Below are positions 36,455 to 44,969 of a DNA stretch of 64,000 nt, piece by piece. The notes under the pieces are model-generated. The model saw only the letters and a list, made by a program, of their open reading frames with translations. It made no database searches and had not been told where the DNA came from. The translations under genes were made by a program, and so were the position numbers. This stretch comes from Leisingera sp. ANG1 (lineage in GTDB: Bacteria; Pseudomonadota; Alphaproteobacteria; Rhodobacterales; Rhodobacteraceae): contig NZ_AFCF02000008.1 of the NCBI RefSeq assembly GCF_000203975.2, positions 580,983 to 644,982 on the forward strand, in the 5' to 3' direction. Every line of letters begins with the position of its first letter. Positions within the stretch are counted from its first letter, which is position 1.

Positions 36455-37876
36455 TCAGTTTCCCCCACCCCCGTTGCCCGCCTGGCCTGTGCCGGCTGTC
36501 CCGGTGCCTCCCCCAAGGCATAGCGTCCGGGCCGCCACACAGAGTGCGGGCAGGATCCACATAAACTTAGTGTCTTCATTGGGCATGAACAGCGATGCGA
36601 TCAAAAAGGCTGCAAAGCCGTAGGCCAACGCCTTGGCAAAAACCGACAAGCCTGGCACCGCGGCGCGCGCGGCCTGAACCGCCGATCTCATGGCGGTCAG
36701 CATCACCCCCATAAACAGCGCCAGGCCGATTAATCCAAGCTCTGCCGCAACTTCCAAATAGCTATTGTGCAGCTGCCGCGGTCCCGGCTCCCGGCCCGGA
36801 TACCAGCGGAAATCATCCCCGGCATAGAAATGCGGGTAATTGCCGGGGCCGACGCCGAAAACCGGGTTCTCCCACAGCAGCTCCAACCCGATCAGGTTAT
36901 AGGAAAACCGCCGCAGCAAGGTCCGGTCAGACCCCTGCTCAAAGATCGTACCCATACGCTCCCAATAGACCTCAGGCACAAACGGCAGCGCCGAGGCAAG
37001 GGCGGCGGCAAGGCATATCAGCATCAGCGGGAACAGCCGGCGGGTCCGGTTCTGCCACATGTAAGTCAGCGCGATCAGCATCAGGGCAATCGCCGCCGAC
37101 CGGGCCAGCGTCAGCACCAGCGCAGCCATGCCCACCAGCACCACCGCGCCGCTGAACCACCTGTAAGGTTTGTGTTCGAAGAACAGAACCGCAGCAATCA
37201 CAACGGTGCAGAGCAGCATATGCGCCGCAGTAGTTGGATTGTAATTGGAAGCGCCGGCGCTGCGGGCCTGGCCCTCGAACTGGGCGGTGGTGGCAGCAGC
37301 TTCGGTTGCCACCAGCCGCACGCCCAGCATACTTTCTGCCAGCACGAATAAACCCGATACCAGCCCGGTCCCGACCAGCACCCAGACCATAGCGCGCAGC
37401 CGTCCCGGTGTGTCAGCCAGGGCAACAATCAGGAAGAACAGCACAATCACGCTGGCAAAGCCAATGACATGCTCTTTGCCGGCTGCGCGGAACTCGCAGG
37501 TTAAAAACGAAATGCAGAGCCAGATCAGGAACAATACAACCAGAGACTTGATCCGGCTGGGCGGTCCCAAGCGCAGCGGACGCGGCTTGCGGTAGCTTTG
37601 AATCAGCATCCCTCCTACGGCTGCAACGCTGAGCAATTTGAACGCCGACAGCGGCAGAGCCTTGGACAGGAGGCCCGCCAGAGCATCGAGATGGGAAAAG
37701 ACGACCAGCAGCAGCGCCGCGGCATAGGGGTTCAGAGTGAGTATTCCGCCGGCGGCGAGGCCGGGCACCAGCATCAGGCCCTTCTTTGGGGACTCGGCGG
37801 CATAGGCGACCAGCAGCAGCGCCAGAAAGCCAAGCCCGCCTGCCAGCAGCAGATATCCGGTCAACCGCCAGATCAT
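36455..37876 (-). CDS. Wzy/O-antigen-ligase-type EPS polymerase
   Basis: A 473-residue inner-membrane protein with 10-12 hydrophobic segments and the Wzy_C signature GVGPGNYPHFY followed by RQLHNSYLEVAAELGLIGL in a large periplasmic loop (~residues 340-400). It joins flipped repeat units into polymer, or ligates polymer to an acceptor. The ATG at 37876 overlaps the deacetylase stop (ATGA); a start at 37897 adds seven residues. It is the only polymerase in the window, so it may serve both EPS blocks. Confidence 0.85.
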   Translation of the reverse strand: MIWRLTGYLLLAGGLGFLALLLVAYAAESPKKGLMLVPGLAAGGILTLNPYAAALLLVVFSHLDALAGLLSKALPLSAFKLLSVAAVGGMLIQSYRKPRPLRLGPPSRIKSLVVLFLIWLCISFLTCEFRAAGKEHVIGFASVIVLFFLIVALADTPGRLRAMVWVLVGTGLVSGLFVLAESMLGVRLVATEAAATTAQFEGQARSAGASNYNPTTAAHMLLCTVVIAAVLFFEHKPYRWFSGAVVLVGMAALVLTLARSAAIALMLIALTYMWQNRTRRLFPLMLICLAAALASALPFVPEVYWERMGTIFEQGSDRTLLRRFSYNLIGLELLWENPVFGVGPGNYPHFYAGDDFRWYPGREPGPRQLHNSYLEVAAELGLIGLALFMGVMLTAMRSAVQAARAAVPGLSVFAKALAYGFAAFLIASLFMPNEDTKFMWILPALCVAARTLCLGGGTGTAGTGQAGNGGGGN

Positions 37877-39159
37877 GCCGCGGGTGCGCCCTGGCATTGC
37901 CGGCTGCGTTGCCGTCGCGCATTCACGCGCCTATGCAAGGCCTTGCTGACCCCCGCAGCCAGGATCACCAGATACCAGTATGCGTTGCCCTGAAAGCAGC
38001 GCACCGTTGCGTGGAAATGCCAGGTGTCAATCCAGGCACTTTCAAACCCAGCGGCGTTTTCCCCCGCATGCACCCGGCTGATCACCGCCGGATCCTCCCC
38101 CGCCCGGTTGCTTCCCTGTCCGGCCGTGGTCGCCCAATAGCCCTCCTGCGCGGCAATGCGGCGGGCGAGGCTGGAGGTGCGGTTCTGGGGCCAGCAGAAC
38201 AGTTCGGGTGCTTTGCCAAGCCGGGCCTTGAACTCTGTCCGGCAGCGGGCCAGTTCGGCCCGAACCCGGGCGCCGTATTCCGCCGCCGTCTCCTGCTGCC
38301 CGCCTGTAAATGCCGGCGCCGCCAGAGCCGCATCGCTTTCAGGAATCGCCGTCCCTGCCGGGACCGCAGGCGGTTCCTCCGGCAGATACCAGTCGTGCTT
38401 GCTGCCGCGCATGGCCGCCCATTGCATCCAGGCGTGACGTTTCCAGTTTTCACGGGTGAGCCGCCCCACTGATCGCGGACCGACTGGCACCCGGATATGA
38501 TCCACACCGTGCGGCTGCACGTCAAAGACCTTGTCCGGGCCAGCTCTGTCCAGCGCCCGGATCTCGCCCCAGCTAAGATACCCATCCCAGCGCGCCGGGC
38601 TGCTGGTATCGTCCAGGGATTGCGGTTCGGGGCGGTCGGGTGCCGCGAATTCCAGTGAGACAAACAGGGTCGCCTGCATGCGGTGGCGGCGCAGGATCGG
38701 CGCGGCGGCAACCCAATTGTCCAGATATCCGTCGTCAAAATGCAAAAGCACCGTGCCGGAGGGAACGGGCTTGCAAGCGCGGCGGCGGCGAATGAACTCC
38801 GCCGTGTTCATTACAGTGCAACCCATCTTCCGAAGCTGCGCAAGTTGCCGGTCCAGGGTTTCGGGCCTGACCGATGTCTCTGCCGCCCAGGGCAGCCAGG
38901 ACGCATCCGCGCTGACGCTGTGCCAAGTAAGGCACGGCACGCCCCCGCGCCGCCGCATCCAGCCATCGGCGACCCACAGCCAGCCTCCCAAGGCTGCCGC
39001 CCCGCTCCATCCCGGCACATCTGCTGCGGAAAAAATGCCCGCGGCCAGCAGGGCCCAGGCAATCAGAATGAGAGTAACGCCGCCGCTCCAGAGAATAAGC
39101 GCCAAGCGCCGCTCTGACTTGCGGCGGCCGCCAGCCAACGATGTGTTGTGCTGTAGCAC
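37873..39159 (-). CDS. Membrane-anchored polysaccharide deacetylase (NodB-like)
   Basis: A 428-residue protein with two N-terminal hydrophobic segments (~residues 19-60), then a NodB-like barrel: LTWHSVS, the metal/catalytic motif LHFDDGYLDNW (~140) and DVQPHGVDH (~215), where the His pair would bind zinc. The C-terminal region has ELFCWPQNRTSSLARR. It would remove N- or O-acetyl groups from EPS in the periplasm or at the membrane. Coupled to wzy. The next gene upstream ends 16 bases away. Confidence 0.85.
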   Translation of the reverse strand: MLQHNTSLAGGRRKSERRLALILWSGGVTLILIAWALLAAGIFSAADVPGWSGAAALGGWLWVADGWMRRRGGVPCLTWHSVSADASWLPWAAETSVRPETLDRQLAQLRKMGCTVMNTAEFIRRRRACKPVPSGTVLLHFDDGYLDNWVAAAPILRRHRMQATLFVSLEFAAPDRPEPQSLDDTSSPARWDGYLSWGEIRALDRAGPDKVFDVQPHGVDHIRVPVGPRSVGRLTRENWKRHAWMQWAAMRGSKHDWYLPEEPPAVPAGTAIPESDAALAAPAFTGGQQETAAEYGARVRAELARCRTEFKARLGKAPELFCWPQNRTSSLARRIAAQEGYWATTAGQGSNRAGEDPAVISRVHAGENAAGFESAWIDTWHFHATVRCFQGNAYWYLVILAAGVSKALHRRVNARRQRSRQCQGAPAA

Positions 39160-39175
39160 CCCCGGTCACCTCCTG

Positions 39176-40642
39176 TCAGCCTTTCAAGAAGACCCCAAAA
39201 ATGTTCTCCACCCCCTGCGCCTGCAGACGGGCCGTCAGGCCTTGCAGTGCTTCCTCTGCCACGGCGCCGGGACGGATGCCGACCACCACCCAGTTGAATC
39301 CTCCGGCATTGCCCATTGAGAAGCTTTCATCAGCGCCGCCGAGATCAGTTACTTTGACACCGTTTACACGTGCTGCCCCGGCACGCCCGTCCAGCAACCG
39401 CCCAAGGTGAACAACCGACTCGCTGGTGTCGCTGGGCACCGCCCGAAGGGTTGCTGTACCGCTCTGAACCCCGACCTTGTCGGCCAGGGTTTCCAGGTGC
39501 GCCTCCCTCTGCTTTTGGCGGCCTTTGAGCCGGCGCAGGGCAACCTCGATCACTGCAGTCAGCCGGCGGCTTTCCTTGTCACTGCCAAGAGCCGTCACCG
39601 CTCCCTGCCAGGGAATGGCATTGCATTGCATGTTCATTTTCTTGGCGAGTTCCGCCAGTTTTGCCCGGTTGGGGCGATGCAGCGGTATTGTGCCCAGGAC
39701 CCGGGGTCCGAACAATTGCCGCAGGTCCGCATCGGTTTTGACGGTGTTGGAGAATGTATCTGCGCAAATGACCAGAAAGGCCGATGCCATCACCCAGCCG
39801 GCTATGGCAAAGACAGTGTTGACGATCACCCGCGGAAAGGCCGGGTAGACTGGCGCAATTGCAGGATCAATGACGCGCAACGCGGCAAAATTGTTGGCAC
39901 GCGCCAGCCGCAACGCGTTGATCTGATCCTCCAATTCGGAAAAATTGCCGTTGCCTTTGGCAATTTCCTGGCTCAGCACTTCCTCCATCTGCCGAGAGGC
40001 AGTTTCAGCCTGGGCGCGGGCATATGCTACATATTCGTCGGCCAGGAAGTTGGCGGCGGCGGCGGCCAGCTCTGGCTTGTTCCAAAACACCTTAATCTTC
40101 AGGATGTAGGTCCCTTCGATCATGTCGACTTTTATGGAATCCTGCAAAGACAGCACTGCGTCGGTGTAGGGGTCAAGCTGCACGTGCCGCCCCGAATTCA
40201 GGATGTTGTAGATCCTGCGGGCACTGCGCCGGAAGCTGGTGAAACGCTCCGCCACCTGCTGTTTGAGACGCGCCGGTTGCGGCTCTGCTCCAACAGGCCC
40301 GGCGGCTTCCTCATCTGCGGGCTGTTCAGGCGATGGACCTGCGGAAAGCTCCGCCGCCATACGGTCCACGGTCTTGGCTGCAATTTCACGGCTTAACAGA
40401 TACTCGATATGAGTTTGGGCGAGCAGGTTTGCCGGGTTGATCGTGGTTGACCGGACGAAATTCTGGCTGAACGCCAGTTCCGTTTTCGTCGGCAGCAAGG
40501 AAACCTTGGCTGATGCCACGTAGGCTGGCGAGACATAGAGAAAAAAGGTGCTGATTGTGGCCGTGCCGCCGACCAGAATTACAAAGGCAAAGGCAACCAG
40601 CCCCCAGTAATAGCGCAACAGCTGGCGGTAATGGGCAATCAT
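39176..40642 (-). CDS. Polysaccharide copolymerase with C-terminal BY-kinase-like remnant
   Basis: A 488-residue protein with membrane helices at ~residues 14-36 and ~268-290 flanking a periplasmic Wzz-type region with coiled coil (FSELEDQINALRLARANN). The cytoplasmic tail of ~200 residues ends in NWVVVGIRPGAVAEEALQGL and a final GVFLKG, which resemble the last strands of BY-kinases (VVxxG-T...GVVLN). No Walker A is present. It is likely the length regulator for the Wzy next to it, with a tail that keeps the kinase fold only in part. Second gene of the operon. Confidence 0.85.
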   Translation of the reverse strand: MIAHYRQLLRYYWGLVAFAFVILVGGTATISTFFLYVSPAYVASAKVSLLPTKTELAFSQNFVRSTTINPANLLAQTHIEYLLSREIAAKTVDRMAAELSAGPSPEQPADEEAAGPVGAEPQPARLKQQVAERFTSFRRSARRIYNILNSGRHVQLDPYTDAVLSLQDSIKVDMIEGTYILKIKVFWNKPELAAAAANFLADEYVAYARAQAETASRQMEEVLSQEIAKGNGNFSELEDQINALRLARANNFAALRVIDPAIAPVYPAFPRVIVNTVFAIAGWVMASAFLVICADTFSNTVKTDADLRQLFGPRVLGTIPLHRPNRAKLAELAKKMNMQCNAIPWQGAVTALGSDKESRRLTAVIEVALRRLKGRQKQREAHLETLADKVGVQSGTATLRAVPSDTSESVVHLGRLLDGRAGAARVNGVKVTDLGGADESFSMGNAGGFNWVVVGIRPGAVAEEALQGLTARLQAQGVENIFGVFLKG

Positions 40643-40727
40643 GGCCGGCCTCCCCTGAGATCCGCCTGCGGCCCGAAGTGCTGTTCTGATAAGCGGGCGG
40701 CGGCCCGCTGCTGCCGCCTGCCTAAGG

Positions 40728-41954
40728 TCATGACGAAATCACCGACGATTGCAATAAGTAGCGCTCAACAAAATGCCTGGCTCCCCTGGTTGTGGTGGAG
40801 TAGGTCGCATAGTTGGCAAATCCGCTGCGGCCGATACCAACAGGTTCGCAATGTTCGATTTTCGCCCGCACCTTCAGGCGGCATATGCGGCCGGACTTGC
40901 GGGTGCGCACCAGCATCACGAAATGCTCGCCCGCGGGAAAAGGGCGGGTTGAAACAAATTGCACAACCTCATCCGAAATACCGCAAATCGCTCCGACATG
41001 AGTGCTGTTGCCTGCCGACAGCTCAACCTTGCTGTCTGGCGGGCAATTGAAGCCAGCCCGCAGCCATTTGTGCGCGGCAAGCGGACGGAACTGGTCCGCG
41101 ATCCCTGACAATGCGAGACGGGCTGATTTTGCCAGCACGCAAAAGCCGACATAAGCCAGAAAGCCGAAAGCAGCACGGTAGCGGATTGGCGTACGGCAGC
41201 ACATGCGGTTGAACCGGGCCCGCAGATGCTTGGGGGTTTCGTGGGTCATCAGCGCCTGCGCAAAGCCGACCAGCCCCGGGCGGATGCGGAAGCGTTCCTC
41301 GTAGGCGGGTGCTTCTTCACGATAAAGGTCTTCAATTTCCGGGCGTATCGGCCGCGGGCCGACAAACACCATGTCACCGCGCAGAATGTTGATCAGTTGC
41401 GGCAGCTCATCCAGCCGCGAGCGGCGCAGATAAATGCCAATTTTTGTCTCCGTCATGGACCGGCGCGGCAGTGTCTGGTCGCGGGTCACCGTGCCGGCGT
41501 TGAAGCTCAGAGTGCGGAACTTCAGGATCTTGAATTCCTTGCGGTCCTTCCCAAGACGGCGGCCGGCATAGAACACAGGACCGCGCACCAGCAGTTTCTG
41601 CATCACGATGATCAGCAGCATGAGCGGACTGACAAGCGGCAGCAGCAGCAGCGCCAGCCCGCGGTTGATCACCGCATCCAGAAGCGGACTGGAAGGCATG
41701 TAGCCGGTACGCAGCTCGGCACCGCTCAGCAACCCCCTGGTTTTCGCCACCGGGGCGGATGCAAGTGCCGGTGCAGAGACAACGCCGGCCACACCTGCAT
41801 CCTCTGCCGCCCCGGCGGCACGCCTTCGCTGCGGCTTAGGCTTGGTCCTGCGTTTTGCAACACTTGCCCTTTTTGCAGAAACGCTAATCTGGCCATCAAT
41901 ACGAGTTGCAGCGCCGCCCCCAACGGGCGGGCCGCGAAAGAAAACCCGGTTCAT
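40728..41954 (-). CDS. Sugar transferase with extra C-terminal beta domain (PilZ-like?)
   Basis: A 408-residue protein. After a ~75-residue Lys/Arg/Ala-rich N-terminal tail comes an ExoY-type initiating transferase (LKFRTLSFNAG, LDELPQLINILRGDMVFVGPRP, IRPGLVGFAQA, ~residues 95-290). It then continues for ~120 residues not seen in ExoY: VELSAGNSTHVGAICG, PAGEHFVMLVRTR, ICRLKVRAKIEHCEPVGIGR, a beta-rich layout like PilZ but without the RxxxR and D/NxSxxG c-di-GMP motifs in standard form. ATG 41954 was preferred; a start at 42017 adds 21 residues. First gene of the minus-strand EPS operon. Confidence 0.82.
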   Translation of the reverse strand: MNRVFFRGPPVGGGAATRIDGQISVSAKRASVAKRRTKPKPQRRRAAGAAEDAGVAGVVSAPALASAPVAKTRGLLSGAELRTGYMPSSPLLDAVINRGLALLLLPLVSPLMLLIIVMQKLLVRGPVFYAGRRLGKDRKEFKILKFRTLSFNAGTVTRDQTLPRRSMTETKIGIYLRRSRLDELPQLINILRGDMVFVGPRPIRPEIEDLYREEAPAYEERFRIRPGLVGFAQALMTHETPKHLRARFNRMCCRTPIRYRAAFGFLAYVGFCVLAKSARLALSGIADQFRPLAAHKWLRAGFNCPPDSKVELSAGNSTHVGAICGISDEVVQFVSTRPFPAGEHFVMLVRTRKSGRICRLKVRAKIEHCEPVGIGRSGFANYATYSTTTRGARHFVERYLLQSSVISS

Positions 41955-42302
41955 TGTATACCCCCATACAATTCCCAGTATTTGAGATAGTTCCGCAGGC
42001 CCGTTCACCAACCCCACAAAATAAAGGCCGGCGAAATCTGCGATGTCCCCTGTATCCGATGCAACGGAACGAGGCGATTCGTGTCAATTGACCAACCGGC
42101 ATACGCCGAAGGGCTTACTGAACCGCAGACCTCTGCTTTTAAAACAAAATTGCTGACACACGCGATGTAACTTCAGGCCGTTTGGCTGCGGGTTCCGTTG
42201 CGGAAGAACATAAATGTTCAGCTAAGAGATGGCCGTTCCCCGGAATGAAACTAAGCTGAAGTAACGGGGGGAATTTTATTTGGTTCCAGGAAAGTGCCGC
42301 TG
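41955..42302. other. 348-base divergent promoter region of the second EPS locus
   Basis: No gene. It separates the ten-gene minus-strand operon from the plus-strand flippase/DegT pair and must contain promoters for both. TTGACC at ~42087 on the plus strand is a fair -35. Two adjacent dyads at 42193-42219 are listed separately. The right part is AT-rich. Confidence 0.5.
42193..42219. promoter_or_regulatory. Two adjacent dyads: TTCCG-TTG-CGGAA and GAACAT-AA-ATGTTC
   Basis: Both are perfect inverted repeats and touch each other (42193-42205 and 42206-42219), 83 bases before the ATG of the flippase gene. They look like operator sites. The second has GAAC/GTTC ends but with six bases between, not the seven-base direct GTTC spacing of alphaproteobacterial LexA boxes. 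Confidence 0.45.
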
Positions 42303-43868
42303 ATGAAGCAGCGGGGGACACTGCAAAACATTATCTCTGTCACTTTCTGGAAAACCGCCGGAATGGGGCTGAGCCTCGTTGTCGCCTTGGCGATTGCAAA
42401 TCTATTTGGCGCCGGGCTTGCTACGGACGCCTTTTTCTTTGCCCGGCGCCTGGTTTCAAATATTGCCGCAGGACTGGAACGCGCATTTCATCTGCTGCAG
42501 GTTCCGCCGCTGGTGCAGCTGGCGGAAACCAAAGGACTGGCCATACTGAAAGCACATCTGCGTAAGCGGCTTTGGCAAGTGTTCGTGGCCGCGTCAGTCT
42601 TCAGCGCAGCCGCCTTTGTTCTGTCGGAGGATATCATAACCTTTCTGGCTCCGGGGTTTTCGGAGGAACAGCGCCAGACGGCCGAAACCTATCTCCGGGT
42701 GCTGCTGGCAGTGCTGCCGCTCTCCGCCGCAACTGCGCTTGCAGGAGCAACTCTGAATGCGCTCAGGCTATTCAGGATGCCGGTGATTGCCCGGCTGATG
42801 CCGCGTCTGTTTGCGGCCGCGGCACTCGCACTGGTGCCTGTCTTCGCTTTTGGCCTGGGTGCCGTCGCAGCTGCCATTGCCGCAGGCACCGTGGCGATGG
42901 CGGGCATCTTTGCTCTTGGTCTGCGGCATGCGTTGTCCCGCACCTGGGAGCCGGTAAAATCTCCCAACTTGCAACCGCCCTATTCCCGGCGGCGCATCTG
43001 GGCGATGCTGCTGACGCAGTTTCATATGATTGGCGCGGGCTGGATTGACCTGGCCATGGCATCGCTGACCGGAGAAGGCGGCGTCGCCACGCTGGAATTT
43101 GCCCAGCGGATGACCAGCATGGCGCCCGGAGTGGTTACGAGCAGTGTGGTTATCGTCTATTACACCGAGTTCGCAAGCCATTTGGCTCAGGACAACCGCG
43201 ACGCCTTCCGGACCAGCGTGCAAGACGCCCTGCGCGCCACCTTGCTGTTTGTGATGCCGGCCGCCGTGGCGATTTTCCTGCTGAACAAGCCGCTGGTTTC
43301 TGTGCTGCTCGGTCACGGCGCATTTGAGCCCTGGGCGGTTGCGCAAACGGCGGGCATAATTGCCTGGCTTGCTCCGCTGCTGGTGGTCAATGCAACACTG
43401 GGGACGCTGACATCGGCTCTGTTTGCAAACCCTGCGCTGCCGCATGTCAGGATCATCGCAACGTCGATCACCGCAGCTTTGGCGCTCCGCATTGTTCTCA
43501 ACTGGCTGTTTCTCCCGGTTTTTGGCGTTCTGACAGTGCCAGCGGCCTCGCTTGCTTCGATGACCTTGCTGATGGCGCTGTTGTACTTCTGGCTGAGCCG
43601 CACGTTCGGCTCTCTGCTGCGGCTTCAGGAGCTGCGGCCCTTTGCTGCCATGGCGCTTGCGGCCGCAGCCGCGGCCATCGCAGTCAGGCTTGTGCAAGCC
43701 GCAGCCGGGCCCGGCATGACCAACCGGGGTGAGGAGATCCTGGTGATTGCGCTTTGTGTGCTCTGCGGCGGGGTGGCCTATGTTGGTGCTGCGACGCTTC
43801 TGCATGTACCGGAAACAGCGCGGATCCGCACGCTGCTGCGCAAGGCAGTGCGCGGGGGGGCGGCATGA
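42303..43868 (+). CDS. MurJ/MviN-like flippase of an EPS cluster
   Basis: A 521-residue membrane protein of the MOP superfamily with about 14 helices. The MurJ-like N-terminal half has GAGLATDAFFFARRL and an inner LAPGFSEEQRQTAETYLRV that resembles MurJ (LAPGF...A). MurJ flips lipid II; copies inside EPS clusters are thought to flip EPS lipid carriers instead. I chose ATG 42303 (AGGAAAG upstream) over GTG 42294. It overlaps the DegT-like gene by 4 bases. It differs in family from the PST flippase at 11586, so the window carries two flippase types. Confidence 0.85.
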   Translation: MKQRGTLQNIISVTFWKTAGMGLSLVVALAIANLFGAGLATDAFFFARRLVSNIAAGLERAFHLLQVPPLVQLAETKGLAILKAHLRKRLWQVFVAASVFSAAAFVLSEDIITFLAPGFSEEQRQTAETYLRVLLAVLPLSAATALAGATLNALRLFRMPVIARLMPRLFAAAALALVPVFAFGLGAVAAAIAAGTVAMAGIFALGLRHALSRTWEPVKSPNLQPPYSRRRIWAMLLTQFHMIGAGWIDLAMASLTGEGGVATLEFAQRMTSMAPGVVTSSVVIVYYTEFASHLAQDNRDAFRTSVQDALRATLLFVMPAAVAIFLLNKPLVSVLLGHGAFEPWAVAQTAGIIAWLAPLLVVNATLGTLTSALFANPALPHVRIIATSITAALALRIVLNWLFLPVFGVLTVPAASLASMTLLMALLYFWLSRTFGSLLRLQELRPFAAMALAAAAAAIAVRLVQAAAGPGMTNRGEEILVIALCVLCGGVAYVGAATLLHVPETARIRTLLRKAVRGGAA

Positions 43869-44962
43869 AGCCGTCAAAGTATATCCAAAAGTCGCCTCCG
43901 TTGCCGCTGCGGCTGCACCGCAAAGCCCTGCCGTTTCCCTTTGACAGCCCGCAAACGCATCTTACCCGCAACGGGCGCTTTGCAATCCGCGAGGGCTTGC
44001 GCGCCCTTGGGCTGCCGCAAGGTGCCAAGGTGCTACTACCAGCCTGGCATTGCGGCTCGGAAACAGACGCGGTCCTCGCTGCCGGGATGCAAGTCGGCCT
44101 CTACAGGCTGCATCAGGACCTGTCAGCCGACTTGGACGACATCCGGCGCCAGCTGGACGGCGGAAGTATCGCGGCCATTTATGCCATACACTACTTCGGC
44201 TTCCCGCAGCCCGTCGAAGAGATGCAAGCACTTGCAAAGCAATATGGCACGGCAGTGATCGAGGACGCAGCCCTGGCGCTTTTCTCCCGCACTGCCGCGG
44301 ATATTCCATTGGGCTGCCAGGGCGACATGTCCGTGTTCAGCCTGGTGAAAACCCTGCCGCTGCCGGATGGCGGCGCTTTGTGGCTGCGCCATCCGCAGCC
44401 ACAAGCGTTGGAGCGGCTGTCTGCCGCCCCCTTGCGGCCTGCACTGGCCGGGCTGAAAGGCGTCTTGCGGCGCAGTTTCGGCAAGCCCCGTCCTGCCTTG
44501 CCGGCAGTGCCAGTCCCGCAGCGGCAATTGGAGGCGTGGCATCCGCGGGCGGGGATAGCTCCTGCGGACATGCGCGGGCGGATATCCCCCTTGTCCCGGC
44601 TGCTGCTGCGAATGCCAGAGGCCACGGACATCACCTCGGCCCACCGCGCAAATTTTCTGGTATTGCAGCAAGGTGTCCCGCTGCGCAGCGGCATGCGGCC
44701 GCTGATGCCAAACCTGCCCGCTGGCGCCTGCCCGGCCTTTTTCCCGCTGTTCACCCCAGACGCCGACCGGGTGCATGCTGCACTGCAGGCAGAGGGTATT
44801 CAGTCTGTGCGCTTCTGGCGGCAGTTCCATCCCTCCGTGGACCTATCCGGCCATCCCGAAGCGCAGCAACTGAAGCGGTCGGTGCTGCGGCTTCCGGTGC
44901 ATCCGGGTTTGCGGCTGCAGGAACTGCAGCGGATCTGCGAGGCACTGCACAGGACTGTCTGA
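43865..44962 (+). CDS. DegT/DnrJ/EryC1-family PLP enzyme, divergent
   Basis: A 365-residue protein with the sugar-aminotransferase layout: LLPAWHCGSETDAVLAAG, IYAIHYFGFPQP, VIEDAALALFS (the PLP-nitrogen Asp) and GDMSVFSLVKTLPLPDGGALW, where the Lys probably binds PLP. Family members aminate nucleotide keto-sugars for surface glycans. It is divergent from typical members in the mid-region, so the reaction may differ. ATG 43865 overlaps the flippase stop (ATGA). A longer frame from 43754 is rejected because it runs inside the flippase gene. Confidence 0.78.
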   Translation: MKPSKYIQKSPPLPLRLHRKALPFPFDSPQTHLTRNGRFAIREGLRALGLPQGAKVLLPAWHCGSETDAVLAAGMQVGLYRLHQDLSADLDDIRRQLDGGSIAAIYAIHYFGFPQPVEEMQALAKQYGTAVIEDAALALFSRTAADIPLGCQGDMSVFSLVKTLPLPDGGALWLRHPQPQALERLSAAPLRPALAGLKGVLRRSFGKPRPALPAVPVPQRQLEAWHPRAGIAPADMRGRISPLSRLLLRMPEATDITSAHRANFLVLQQGVPLRSGMRPLMPNLPAGACPAFFPLFTPDADRVHAALQAEGIQSVRFWRQFHPSVDLSGHPEAQQLKRSVLRLPVHPGLRLQELQRICEALHRTV

Positions 44963-44969
44963 CTTGCGG

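Noticed and set aside
42206-42219. GAACATAAATGTTC as a LexA (SOS) box
   Set aside because: Alphaproteobacterial LexA boxes are direct GTTC-N7-GTTC repeats; this is an inverted GAAC-N6-GTTC. Kept only as an unnamed dyad.
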